Source: Bryobacterales bacterium (GTDB lineage Bacteria > Acidobacteriota > Terriglobia > Bryobacterales > Bryobacteraceae). From it: a stretch of DNA of 15,050 nt. The notes under the pieces were generated by a model. It ran no database searches. It saw only the letters and a list, made by a program, of their open reading frames with translations, and had not been told where the DNA came from. The position numbers were made by a program, and so were the translations under genes. Position 1 is the first letter of the stretch; each line of letters opens with the position of its first letter. Below are positions 5,804 through 12,847 of this stretch, piece after piece. The stretch is from contig PLGA01000476.1 in NCBI GenBank assembly GCA_003139735.1, forward strand, positions 1 to 15,050, written 5' to 3'.

Positions 5804-7456
5804 TCAGGCGGTTTCCTGGCGGGCCAGGGCTCCGAGGTTGCGCTCCTTGATTTCCTGTTCGCGCATCAGGAACTTCTGTACCTTCTTGGTGACGGTCTGC
5901 GGGAAGCCGTCCACGAAGCGGATGTACTGCGGGACCTTGAAGTAGGCGATCGTGCCGCGGCAGAAGTCGCGGATTTCCTCGGCGGTGGCTTCCACTCCGG
6001 TTTTCAACTGGACCCAGGCCATGACGGTTTCGCCCAGCTTGGCGTCGGGGATCCCGAAGACATACACGTCCGCGATCTTCGGATGCGAATGCAGGAAGTC
6101 CTCCACGTCGCGGGGATAGATGTTCTCGCCGCCGCGAATGATGGTGTCCTTGGCGCGGCCCTTGAAGCTGATGTAGCCGTCCGGGTGCATCAGCGCCAGG
6201 TCGCCGGTGCGCAGCCAGCCTTCCGAATCGACCACGGCGGCGGTGGCTTCGGGGTCGGCGTCGTAGCCTTTCATCACCAGGAAGCCGCGCGTGCATAGCT
6301 CGCCCTGCTCGCCGATGGGCAGGGTTTCGAGCGTTTCCGGATGGACGATGCGCACTTCGACATTGGCGAGCGCCGTACCTACCGTCATTACGCTGCGTTC
6401 GAAGGGCTCGTCCACGTTGGACATGGTGATCACGGGCGACGACTCCGTTTGGCCATAGGGGATGGTCATGCGCTCCATGTGCATCCGGCGGCTTACGTGT
6501 TTCATGAGCTCGATGGGGCACGGGGCGCCGGACATAATGCCCTTGCGCAGCGAACTCAGGTCGAAGCGGTCGAATTCGGGATGCTCCATTTCCGCCACGT
6601 ACATGGTGGGGACGCCGTAGAGCGTGGTGGCGCGCTCGCGCTGGACGGCTTCCAGGGTGGCGCGGGCGTCGAACTGGGCGGAGGGCAGGATGAGCGCCGC
6701 GCCATAAACCGTCGAAACCATGGAGCCAATAACCGAGCCGAAACAGTGGTAGAGGGGCACCGGGGCGCAGATGCGGTCGTTTTCGTGGGCTTGCAGGCAG
6801 AGGCCGATCGCCATGCCGTCGTTGACCAGGCCGCGGTGCGTGAGCATCACGCCTTTGGGCGATCCGGTGGTGCCGGAGGTGTACTGGATATTGGCCACGT
6901 CGGCCGGGGCCGCGAGATCGGCCGCGAAATCCACGCCGCGGTCGAGCATTTGATCCCACGAGGCGTCGCCGAGCCAGACGGTGTGCTCGAGCGGCAGGCT
7001 GTCGCCATTGCGGGATTCGGCCAGGATCTCGCGGTAGTTCGCGCGAGGATCTTTCTCCCGCAGGAACAGCGCGCGGATGTTGGATTTTCTGAGGACGTAG
7101 CGCAGCTCGTGCGAGCGGTACGCCGGATTCACGTTGACCAGGACGACGCCCGCGCGCGCGGCGCCATGCTGCAGCAGAATCCACTCCAGGCAGTTGGCGG
7201 CCCAGATGCCGGCGCGGTCGCCGGGGCGAAGGCCGAGACCGGCCAGACCGCGGGCGGTACGGGTGGCCTCGCGATCGAGTTCGGCCCACGTCAGGCGCAC
7301 GCCCTGGTGGCACACTACCAGCGCGTCGCGGTCCGGAAACCTGCGGGCGGTATCGGCCAGCACCTGGGAGATCGTTTTTTCGATGAGGGGTACGTCCACC
7401 CCACGGATATAGCTGAGCGTCCTGGCTCCAGCTTCGAGCGCGGAAGTTGTTTGCAC
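5804..7456 (-). CDS. AMP-dependent acyl-CoA synthetase (fatty/organic acid-CoA ligase)
   Basis: A full-length 550-residue member of the adenylate-forming family, which activates a carboxylic acid with ATP and couples it to CoA in the cytoplasm. Core motifs in order: P-loop-like YTSGTTGSPKG at 192-202, YGQTESSP at 334-341, GWLRTGD at 413-419, FKGRAKDTIIRGGENIYP at 431-448 and the C-terminal catalytic lysine region TVTKKVQK at 521-528, where Lys525 is the expected catalytic residue. Related medium-chain synthetases often have Gly just before this lysine; here it is Lys524. The GTG start at 7454-7456 has GAGG four bases upstream. It is the last of three minus-strand genes; an AT-rich 82-base gap separates it from the MFS gene, so it may have its own promoter. 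Chain length or aromatic preference cannot be read from the sequence. Confidence 0.93.
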   Translation of the reverse strand: MQTTSALEAGARTLSYIRGVDVPLIEKTISQVLADTARRFPDRDALVVCHQGVRLTWAELDREATRTARGLAGLGLRPGDRAGIWAANCLEWILLQHGAARAGVVLVNVNPAYRSHELRYVLRKSNIRALFLREKDPRANYREILAESRNGDSLPLEHTVWLGDASWDQMLDRGVDFAADLAAPADVANIQYTSGTTGSPKGVMLTHRGLVNDGMAIGLCLQAHENDRICAPVPLYHCFGSVIGSMVSTVYGAALILPSAQFDARATLEAVQRERATTLYGVPTMYVAEMEHPEFDRFDLSSLRKGIMSGAPCPIELMKHVSRRMHMERMTIPYGQTESSPVITMSNVDEPFERSVMTVGTALANVEVRIVHPETLETLPIGEQGELCTRGFLVMKGYDADPEATAAVVDSEGWLRTGDLALMHPDGYISFKGRAKDTIIRGGENIYPRDVEDFLHSHPKIADVYVFGIPDAKLGETVMAWVQLKTGVEATAEEIRDFCRGTIAYFKVPQYIRFVDGFPQTVTKKVQKFLMREQEIKERNLGALARQETA

Positions 7457-7500
7457 GAAGCCTCAGTGTAAGGCAATAGCTGAGGGAAGGGAACTTTGTT

Positions 7501-7530
7501 TCGGTTAATATCGGTATTTAGGGTATTAAT
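7501..7530. repeat. Three 10-base direct repeats upstream of the acyl-CoA synthetase
   Basis: TCGGTTAATA, TCGGTATTTA and GGGTATTAAT follow one another with a period of about 10 bases, one helical turn. The surroundings are AT-rich in an otherwise GC-rich region and sit 45 to 75 bases upstream of the synthetase start. This may be an operator or promoter; no convincing -35/-10 pair is visible, though TTGATT occurs at 7537-7542 on the minus strand. Confidence 0.35.
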
Positions 7531-7538
7531 AGTAAGAA

Positions 7539-8801
7539 TCAAGCAGTATGGCGGCTCAACGGCGTCACGGGGTCGAGGAACGCCCAGAACACCGCGCCCG
7601 TCAGGTAGACGGCGGCGGAAACGTAGAACGTCAGATTCCAATTGTTGCGGGTGGCGTCCAGCATGTAGCCGATGGCGATGGGCGAGAGCGCTCCGCCGAG
7701 GTTGCCCCACATATTCATGGCCCCGGAGAGCGTGCCCGCGTGTTCGCCGCCGATGTCCGCGGCGGAGCTCCAGGCGACCGGCATGACGAAATCGTTACAG
7801 AAGCTGGCCATTCCGATGGCCAGCATGGCAGCCAGCGGACCGTGCATGCGGGTGGAGAAGAAGAGGAATCCGCCGGCGCCGGTAAAGCCGAGGCAAGCCA
7901 CCAGACGCCTCGCAAGGCCGACGCTCTTGAGTTTGCGCGTCAGCCGCGAGGTAAGGAAGACGCTGACCGGGTTGCCCAGCCCGCCCATGAACAGCGGCAG
8001 CACGCTGAGCGCAGCCGTGGAGGCGATGGCCAGGTGGCGCTCCTCGCGCAGATATGTGGGCAGCCAGGTCACGTTGAAATACCATCCGTAATTGAGCGCG
8101 AAGAATTGCCAGCACAGCAGCCACAACTGGCGCGACCGGAACATGCGGCCCCAGGGGACGTCGGCGTGCCCGGACGCCATCGCCGAACTCTGGAGCAGCA
8201 AGTCCCGTTCGGCCTGGTTCATTTTGGGCTTCTGCAAGGGGTTGTCGCGAAACCAGAGATAGAACGCCGCCGCCCAAGCCACGCCCACGCAGCCAAAGAT
8301 CGGAAAACTGCGGCGCCATCCGACCAGGCCCATGACCAGCGCTACCAGCGGCGGCGTGAAGGCTCCGCCCCAGCGCGCGGCCAGCCAGAGAATGCCCTGG
8401 GCGCGCACGCGCTCGCCGGGTGGGAGCCAGGTGGTGAAGGCCTTGGTCAGGTTGGGGAAGCAGCCGGCCTCGCCGGTCCCGAACAAGAAGCGCGTGGCCA
8501 CCAGAGAGGCGTGGCTCCAGGCCCATCCCGTGGCGGCAGTGAAGAACGACCACCACAAGACGATGCGCGTGAGAACCCGGCGCGGCCCGATCCAATCCCC
8601 CAGGAAGCCGCCGGGGATCTCAAACAACGCGTACCCGAGGTTGAAGGCCGTGAAGGCCCATCCCATTTGGATGGCGGTGAGGCCCAGGTCATGGCGTATG
8701 GCGGGGGCGGCGAAAGAGATGGAGACCCGATCCAGATACGTGATCACGGCGAGGGAAACCGCGAAGGCGACTACTCCATAGCGCACGCGTGTAGGCCGCA
8801 T
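7539..8801 (-). CDS. MFS transporter, anion:cation symporter (ACS) type
   Basis: A 420-residue inner-membrane transporter with about 12 predicted hydrophobic segments. Family marks are TYLDRVSISFAAPAI near the first helix (21-35), the loop 2-3 signature GDWIGPRRVL at 68-77 and RFLFGTGEAGCFPN at 104-117, which is typical of the ACS branch that moves organic anions such as hexuronates, glucarate or aromatic acids with a cation. A hydrophilic central loop lies around 190-215 (KPKMNQAERDLLLQ). The ATG at 8799-8801 lies 4 bases after the stop of the amino-acid permease gene, which points to translation from one messenger. The substrate is not identifiable. Its position before an acyl-CoA synthetase would suit import of a carboxylic acid that is then activated, but this is inference from position. 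Confidence 0.9.
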   Translation of the reverse strand: MRPTRVRYGVVAFAVSLAVITYLDRVSISFAAPAIRHDLGLTAIQMGWAFTAFNLGYALFEIPGGFLGDWIGPRRVLTRIVLWWSFFTAATGWAWSHASLVATRFLFGTGEAGCFPNLTKAFTTWLPPGERVRAQGILWLAARWGGAFTPPLVALVMGLVGWRRSFPIFGCVGVAWAAAFYLWFRDNPLQKPKMNQAERDLLLQSSAMASGHADVPWGRMFRSRQLWLLCWQFFALNYGWYFNVTWLPTYLREERHLAIASTAALSVLPLFMGGLGNPVSVFLTSRLTRKLKSVGLARRLVACLGFTGAGGFLFFSTRMHGPLAAMLAIGMASFCNDFVMPVAWSSAADIGGEHAGTLSGAMNMWGNLGGALSPIAIGYMLDATRNNWNLTFYVSAAVYLTGAVFWAFLDPVTPLSRHTA

Positions 8802-8805
8802 CGGT

Positions 8806-10197
8806 TTATGCGGGCCGCGCGCGCAATCCGAAGTGATAGACCAGGGCGCCGGCGCCGACGGTGGCGAAGGCGGTGAGCGAAGCCACGGGGTGCTGGATGA
8901 CGCCGAATACCATCATGGCCACGGCCACCAGGATGTAAGCCACCGGGATGAGCGGCCAGGCGAAATCGATGGCGCGGAGCCGCTGCCATCCCGGCCGCGT
9001 GCGGCGGTATACGAACAGCGAGGCCACCGAAAGGGCGCTGAACAGGGCCAGGCTCATTCCGATGTAAGTCAGCAATTCCCGAAACGGCGTGAGGGTCATC
9101 ACCATGGCGCACATCCCCTGGCTGAGGATGGCCACCACGGGAGTGTGCCAGCGCGGATGGACAATGGCGGCGGGGCTGAAGAACGCCTTGTTCTTGGCCA
9201 TGGCGTAGTAGACGCGCGGGCCGACGGTGACCTCGGCGCTGACGGTGGAAACCAGGCACAGGGCCATCAGCGCCGCGAACGCACTCGCCACTCCCGGTCC
9301 GAAAAGGTTGGTGGCGGAGAGCGCGCCCACGGCGGTCACTCCCTGCATCTGTTTGAGCGGCGTGGCGTAGATGTAGATGAGGTTCAGGCCCAGATACAAC
9401 ACCGCCACGATGCCCGTACCGGCCGCCAAGGCCAGGGGCAGCGTGCGCTCGGGGCGGCGCACTTCTTCGGCCACGTAGGTGGCGGCGTTCCAACCGCTGT
9501 ATCCAAACATCACCCACAACAGGCTGACGAAGAACTGGGCCGGCAGGCTAACCGTGGAGGTGCGGACCGCGGCTTGGGAGAAGTGGCTCCAGCTTCCACT
9601 GCCGGCGGCGAATCCCAACGCCACGAAGGCCACAATCACCAGCAGTTTGGTGGTGGTGAGCACGTTCTGCACCTTGGCGGCGCGGCCCAGGCCGAAGCAG
9701 TTCAGGACGGTAAACGCGGCGATCAGGCAGGATGCCAGCAACTGTCCGCGGCCAAGGCTCAGGGAAAGGGCGCCGGAGCCGAAGGTCACCGGTGCGCTCG
9801 CAAGCTTCAAGCCGGGGGAGAAGTGGCCCAGATAGTCCGAAAACGCAAGCGCTGTCACCGCGATGGGCGCCGAAAAGCCGGCGAAAAACGAAACCCATCC
9901 GGTCATGAAGCCCCACTCCGGACCGAATGCGTGGGTCAAGTAGACGTACTCGCCGCCCGAACTCGGGAAATTGATTCCCAGCTCGGAGTAGCTCAACGCC
10001 CCGGCCAGCGCGAACAGGGCGCCTACTCCCCAGCACGTCAATATCAAGCCGGCGCTTCCCAGGTCCCCCGCCATGTATCCGGTGGTGGCGAAGATGCCGG
10101 TTCCCACCATGTTTGAGATCACCAGGGCAGTCGCGCTGAAGAAGCCGAGTTGCCGGAGCAGCGCAGGTGTGGACGCCTGCTTCAGGAGGGTGGCCAT
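8806..10197 (-). CDS. APC superfamily amino acid permease
   Basis: A 463-residue polytopic membrane protein with about 12 hydrophobic segments. The first helix carries the substrate-binding signature ISNMVGTGIFATTGYMAGD (27-45), as in AA_permease_2 members. Further family-like stretches include ALSYSELGINFPSSGGEYVYL, lining helices 2-3, and LLWVMFGYSGWNAATYVAEEVRRPERTLP around helix 6 and the following loop. It should import or exchange amino acids or polyamines across the inner membrane; which one cannot be told. The ATG at 10195-10197 has no Shine-Dalgarno sequence; TAGAAT lies 8 bases upstream (10206-10211), hinting at a very short leader. It is divergent from the beta-helix gene and directly upstream of the MFS gene (4-base gap). 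Confidence 0.92.
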   Translation of the reverse strand: MATLLKQASTPALLRQLGFFSATALVISNMVGTGIFATTGYMAGDLGSAGLILTCWGVGALFALAGALSYSELGINFPSSGGEYVYLTHAFGPEWGFMTGWVSFFAGFSAPIAVTALAFSDYLGHFSPGLKLASAPVTFGSGALSLSLGRGQLLASCLIAAFTVLNCFGLGRAAKVQNVLTTTKLLVIVAFVALGFAAGSGSWSHFSQAAVRTSTVSLPAQFFVSLLWVMFGYSGWNAATYVAEEVRRPERTLPLALAAGTGIVAVLYLGLNLIYIYATPLKQMQGVTAVGALSATNLFGPGVASAFAALMALCLVSTVSAEVTVGPRVYYAMAKNKAFFSPAAIVHPRWHTPVVAILSQGMCAMVMTLTPFRELLTYIGMSLALFSALSVASLFVYRRTRPGWQRLRAIDFAWPLIPVAYILVAVAMMVFGVIQHPVASLTAFATVGAGALVYHFGLRARPA

Positions 10198-10205
10198 CTA
10201 ACGCT

Positions 10206-10251
10206 ATTCTATGCCCTCGGAACGGTTGGGCTGCCGGCTAATTGCTACAAT
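10206..10251. promoter_or_regulatory. Divergent promoter region between the permease and beta-helix genes
   Basis: The 61-base gap holds a minus-strand -10-like TAGAAT (10206-10211) facing the permease and a plus-strand -10-like TACAAT (10246-10251) facing the beta-helix gene, each 7 to 8 bases before its start codon. Neither has a good -35. A small inverted repeat AATTG-CTA-CAATT (10240-10252) overlaps the plus-strand -10 and could be an operator half. Confidence 0.4.
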
Positions 10252-10258
10252 TGACCGC

Positions 10259-11983
10259 GTGCCGCTCCACCGGGTAGCCATCGCGGCGTGGTTCGTCTGC
10301 GCGCCTTCGCTGTTCGGCGCCAGTTATTACGTGGACTGCGCCGGTGGCGACGACGGCGCTTCCGGCCGCGATGCCGCCTCAGCCTGGCGCACTCTCGAGA
10401 AACTCAACCAGAGGGAGTTCGTTCCCGGCGATGCCATCCGTTTGAAGCGCGGCGCAACCTGTGAAGGCATGCTCTGGCCCAAGGGTTCGGGCGCGGCGGG
10501 CAATCCCATCACGCTCGGCCCGTACGGCGCGGGCGCCACGCCCGTGGTGAAGGCCGACGGACGGGATACGGCGGTCAGGTTGCTCAACCAGCACGATTGG
10601 GAGATTCGCGGCATCGAGGCCGCCGGCTCGACCGAGTACGGCGTTCACGTGAGCGGGACCGGGCTGGCGCGGCTCCGGCTCATCGACTGCGTCGTCCACG
10701 GCGTGAACTCGACTGGCAAGATGACCGCCAAAGCTTCCGGCCTGGTGGTGTTCGACGGGGAACTGGACGATGTCGTGGTGGATGGCGTCACGGCGTACGA
10801 TACCAACCGTTGGGCGGGCATCATCCTGCAAGGCCGACGGGGCGCGGACAACGTCGCGGTCCGCAATTCCACGGTCCACAACGTCTACGGCGACGGCATC
10901 GTGCTGTTCGCGGTGCGCGACGGACTGATTGAGCGTTCCGCCGCGTGGTACACCGGCATGGAGCCAAGCTACTCGATCGGGACGCCCAATTCCATCTGGA
11001 CCTGGAGCTGCGCGCACTGCGTGGTGCGCGAGACCGAAGGATTCTACAGCGATTCGCCCGGCGTCGATGGGGGCGTCTACGATATCGATTGGGGCGACTC
11101 CGACAACCTGGTGGAAGACAATTACGGCCACGATTCCCAGGCGTATTGCGTCTCGGTATTCGGCGCCGGCTCGGTCACCGCGGCCAGCGAAGTTCGCGGC
11201 AACGTCTGCGCGGGAACCGGCCGCAGCCCGCGCGCCGCCCTGCATCACGGCGACGTGTTCGTCTACACCTGGAACAAGGGATCGCTCGATGGCGTCCGCA
11301 TCCACGACAACACATTGCTCTGGAACCCGCCCATCGACAGCCCCGTGTTGAAGATCGATGCTGAGTTTTCCGGGAACGGCGCCAACAGCTTCGACCACAA
11401 CCTGATTGAGAGCAGCGTCCCGTGGATGGTGGATGCCTCAAGCGGCAGGGTCTCGCTCGACGGGAACAGTTACGTGTATCCGGGCGATGGCCGTTGGATC
11501 TGGAACGGCTTGCGGTTCGAGGGCCTGGCTGGATTTCAGAAGGTCGGCGGACAGGAGGCCAAGGGCAGCGCCGCGCGTACCGATCCCGGCCTTCTTCGCA
11601 CTCCAAGACACCAGCCCTTGGCGCCGGAACTGACCGCCGCGCGCGTCGATTGGAAGGCCCTGCGCGGCCATTACGCGCTGGTAGGGTTTCTCGATTCGTC
11701 GCCCGATTCTCGCGGCGAAACCGTCGTGCTGCGCAGCGCTGCCGCGCAGTACGGACGCATCCTGAAAACCATCGCCATTTCACCCGTCCAGGTACCCGCC
11801 GAGTGGAACTTCGAAGGCGTCCAGGCCGTGACCGGACCGTCGCCCAAGGGAAAATTGCCGCTCACATTCCTGGTTGATCCCAATGGGCGGATGCTCTACC
11901 GGTGGGAAGGGTACTCGCCGGCCAAGGAAATCGTATTCGCCATTCGGAAGCTCTGCGGACCGCCCAGCGGCCCGGAAAACTGA
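10259..11983 (+). CDS. Secreted right-handed beta-helix protein with C-terminal thioredoxin-like domain lacking CxxC
   Basis: A 574-residue protein if the GTG at 10259 is used. That start gives a compact signal peptide (MPLHR, then VAIAAWFVCAPSLFGA, likely cut after residue 21). The ATG at 10211 would add 16 polar residues and overlap the permease promoter, so it is less likely. The mature part opens with SYYVDCAGGDDG and AWRTLEKLN, the usual start of secreted parallel beta-helix proteins of the pectate-lyase type. Repeated coils with Asn/His/Asp turns (IRGIEAAG, VAVRNSTVHNVYGDGIVLF, VEDNYGHDSQAY, IHDNTLLWN) run to about residue 420. From about 455 to 565 there is a thioredoxin/redoxin-like fold: HYALVGFL, a helix, IAISPV, then LPLTFLVDPNGRMLYRWEGY with the cis-Pro strand. 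The position of the redox CxxC is occupied by SSPDS (480-484). Polysaccharide binding or cleavage is plausible for the helix, but no catalytic residues can be assigned. Confidence 0.8.
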   Translation: MPLHRVAIAAWFVCAPSLFGASYYVDCAGGDDGASGRDAASAWRTLEKLNQREFVPGDAIRLKRGATCEGMLWPKGSGAAGNPITLGPYGAGATPVVKADGRDTAVRLLNQHDWEIRGIEAAGSTEYGVHVSGTGLARLRLIDCVVHGVNSTGKMTAKASGLVVFDGELDDVVVDGVTAYDTNRWAGIILQGRRGADNVAVRNSTVHNVYGDGIVLFAVRDGLIERSAAWYTGMEPSYSIGTPNSIWTWSCAHCVVRETEGFYSDSPGVDGGVYDIDWGDSDNLVEDNYGHDSQAYCVSVFGAGSVTAASEVRGNVCAGTGRSPRAALHHGDVFVYTWNKGSLDGVRIHDNTLLWNPPIDSPVLKIDAEFSGNGANSFDHNLIESSVPWMVDASSGRVSLDGNSYVYPGDGRWIWNGLRFEGLAGFQKVGGQEAKGSAARTDPGLLRTPRHQPLAPELTAARVDWKALRGHYALVGFLDSSPDSRGETVVLRSAAAQYGRILKTIAISPVQVPAEWNFEGVQAVTGPSPKGKLPLTFLVDPNGRMLYRWEGYSPAKEIVFAIRKLCGPPSGPEN

Positions 11984-11997
11984 CGGATGCGCGCAGG

Positions 11998-12026
11998 ATG
12001 GTGTAAGAATGGTAAAATTACACCAT
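11998..12026. promoter_or_regulatory. vapBC operator-promoter: 9-bp perfect inverted repeat
   Basis: ATGGTGTAA (11998-12006) and TTACACCAT (12018-12026) are perfectly complementary with an 11-base centre. The centre and right arm contain a -10-like TAAAAT (12013-12018), and the right arm includes the first two bases of the vapB start codon. The transcript would begin at or next to the ATG. This is the expected layout for autorepression by the VapB-VapC complex. No clear -35 is visible. Confidence 0.7.
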
Positions 12027-12297
12027 GGCGCTCAACATCAAGAACAAAGAGGTGGAAGAGCTGGCAACCGAGGTTTCCCGTCTGGCTGGCGAGACCAAGA
12101 CGGAATCCATCCGGCAAGCGCTATTACAGCGAAAGGTCCGTCTTCAGGCGAAAGGTGCAAGCTGGAACCGCAAAGAGCGTTTGCTCCAGTATCTGGAACA
12201 AAACGTGTGGCCAAATATACCTCCCGGCGAGCGCGGGAGGGTCCTGACACGCGAGGAAGAGGACGACATCCTGGGATTCGGCCCGGACGGAGTCTAG
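12025..12297 (+). CDS. vapB: VapB-type antitoxin (PSK_trans_fac / Rv0623-like)
   Basis: A 90-residue antitoxin of the PF07704 type. The N-terminal half (MALNIKNKEVEELATEVSRL, then GETKTESIRQALLQRKVRL) is a ribbon-helix-helix-like DNA-binding domain. The C-terminal half, with RKERLLQYLEQNVW and an acidic REEEDDILGFG end (residues 75-87), is the part expected to bind and block the toxin. The ATG at 12025 is inside the inverted-repeat operator and has no Shine-Dalgarno sequence, so the transcript is probably leaderless. The gene ends with TAG at 12295-12297, three bases before the toxin start. Antitoxin-first order, sizes and spacing match type II VapBC operons. Its job would be to neutralise VapC and, with it, repress the operon. 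Confidence 0.88.
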   Translation: MALNIKNKEVEELATEVSRLAGETKTESIRQALLQRKVRLQAKGASWNRKERLLQYLEQNVWPNIPPGERGRVLTREEEDDILGFGPDGV

Positions 12298-12300
12298 GGC

Positions 12301-12687
12301 ATGGTCCTCGACAGCTCAGCGATAGTCGCGATTGAACTCCAGGAGCCTGGGTTCGAGAGCCTGGTCGACAGGATCGGCGACGCCGACGCTGTATTGATAG
12401 GACTTCCGACGATGTTTGAGACCGCGATGGTGCTGACCGGCCGCCGCGTGCGGGACGCGCGTCCCTGGCTGAGGGGTTTTCTCCAAAGCGTCGATGCAGA
12501 AGCCGTTCCTTTCACGGAGGCGCACCTAAACGCGGCCATGGAGGCCTTTCTCCGTTTTGGTAAGGGCCGCCACCCGGCCGCCCTGAACTTCGGCGATTGC
12601 ATGTCGTACGCAGTCGCCAAGGTCGCCAACATGCCGCTGCTCTACGTGGGTAACGACTTCCCGCAAACCGACATTGCCCCGGCCTGA
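12301..12687 (+). CDS. vapC: VapC-type PIN-domain ribonuclease toxin
   Basis: A 128-residue PIN-domain toxin, which in this family is a magnesium-dependent RNase that cuts tRNA or rRNA and stops translation. The acidic metal-binding set is complete: Asp4 in MVLDSSA, Glu40 in PTMFETA, Asp99 in LNFGDCMSYAVAK and Asp119 in YVGNDF. Length is typical, and no truncation or frameshift is seen, so the toxin should be active unless neutralised. GGAG at 12289-12292, within the end of vapB, is 8 bases upstream of the ATG. It lies just upstream of the cysteine biosynthesis operon, but that has its own strong promoter, so the two are probably independent. The RNA target cannot be told from sequence. Confidence 0.92.
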   Translation: MVLDSSAIVAIELQEPGFESLVDRIGDADAVLIGLPTMFETAMVLTGRRVRDARPWLRGFLQSVDAEAVPFTEAHLNAAMEAFLRFGKGRHPAALNFGDCMSYAVAKVANMPLLYVGNDFPQTDIAPA

Positions 12688-12719
12688 CGCTCACCCTCTG
12701 CAAGGCATTCTCTACTTTC

Positions 12720-12747
12720 TTGACAGGGTTTGGGGAGATGCTAGAAT
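12720..12747 (+). promoter_or_regulatory. Strong extended -10 sigma-70 promoter of the cysteine operon
   Basis: A perfect TTGACA (12720-12725) is followed after 16 bases by TAGAAT (12742-12747), itself preceded by TG one base upstream (TGC before the hexamer), an extended -10 element. Transcription would start near 12754. This is the best promoter in the window. Confidence 0.85.
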
Positions 12748-12753
12748 AGTCCA

Positions 12754-12847
12754 TAGCCCCGGTCTTTGGTAATTCCTTCGCCTGCAATCAGATACCTTTT
12801 GCATCCCGAGCGCCGGCGAGTGAATCCAAGGAAGGGAAAGACAAGAC
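12754..12847 (+). other. Leader (5' UTR) of the cysteine operon
   Basis: About 94 untranslated bases separate the predicted transcription start from the cysM start. It holds an AAGGAAGGG purine run (12828-12836) that serves as ribosome binding site, 11 bases before the ATG, and a small GC palindrome CGCCGGCG (12811-12818). I do not recognise a SAM, T-box or other known riboswitch motif in it. Confidence 0.5.

Noticed and set aside
4593..7313. 906-codon open frame on the minus strand
   Set aside because: It is a shadow of the acyl-CoA synthetase and the isomerase-like gene in another frame. It is Arg/Pro/His-rich without any motif, while both real genes show complete family motifs.
6341..7471. 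376-codon open frame on the plus strand
   Set aside because: Antisense to the acyl-CoA synthetase, which has full motif support.
7548..8876. 442-codon open frame on the plus strand
   Set aside because: Antisense to the MFS transporter; composition is rich in Gly, Arg, Glu and His with no family features, typical of the complement of GC-rich membrane protein genes.
8833..10116. 427-codon open frame on the plus strand
   Set aside because: Antisense to the amino-acid permease; His/Gly/Arg-rich and motif-free.
10379..11398. 339-codon open frame on the minus strand
   Set aside because: Antisense to the beta-helix gene, which has a signal peptide and coil repeats.
12025..12687. Defence island around the toxin-antitoxin pair
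   Set aside because: The neighbours are a secreted beta-helix protein and a cysteine biosynthesis operon; no restriction, CRISPR, phage or transposase gene is present.
12754..12847. Riboswitch (SAM or T-box) in the cysteine operon leader
   Set aside because: None of the conserved core sequences of these elements is visible; kept only as an unexplained leader.
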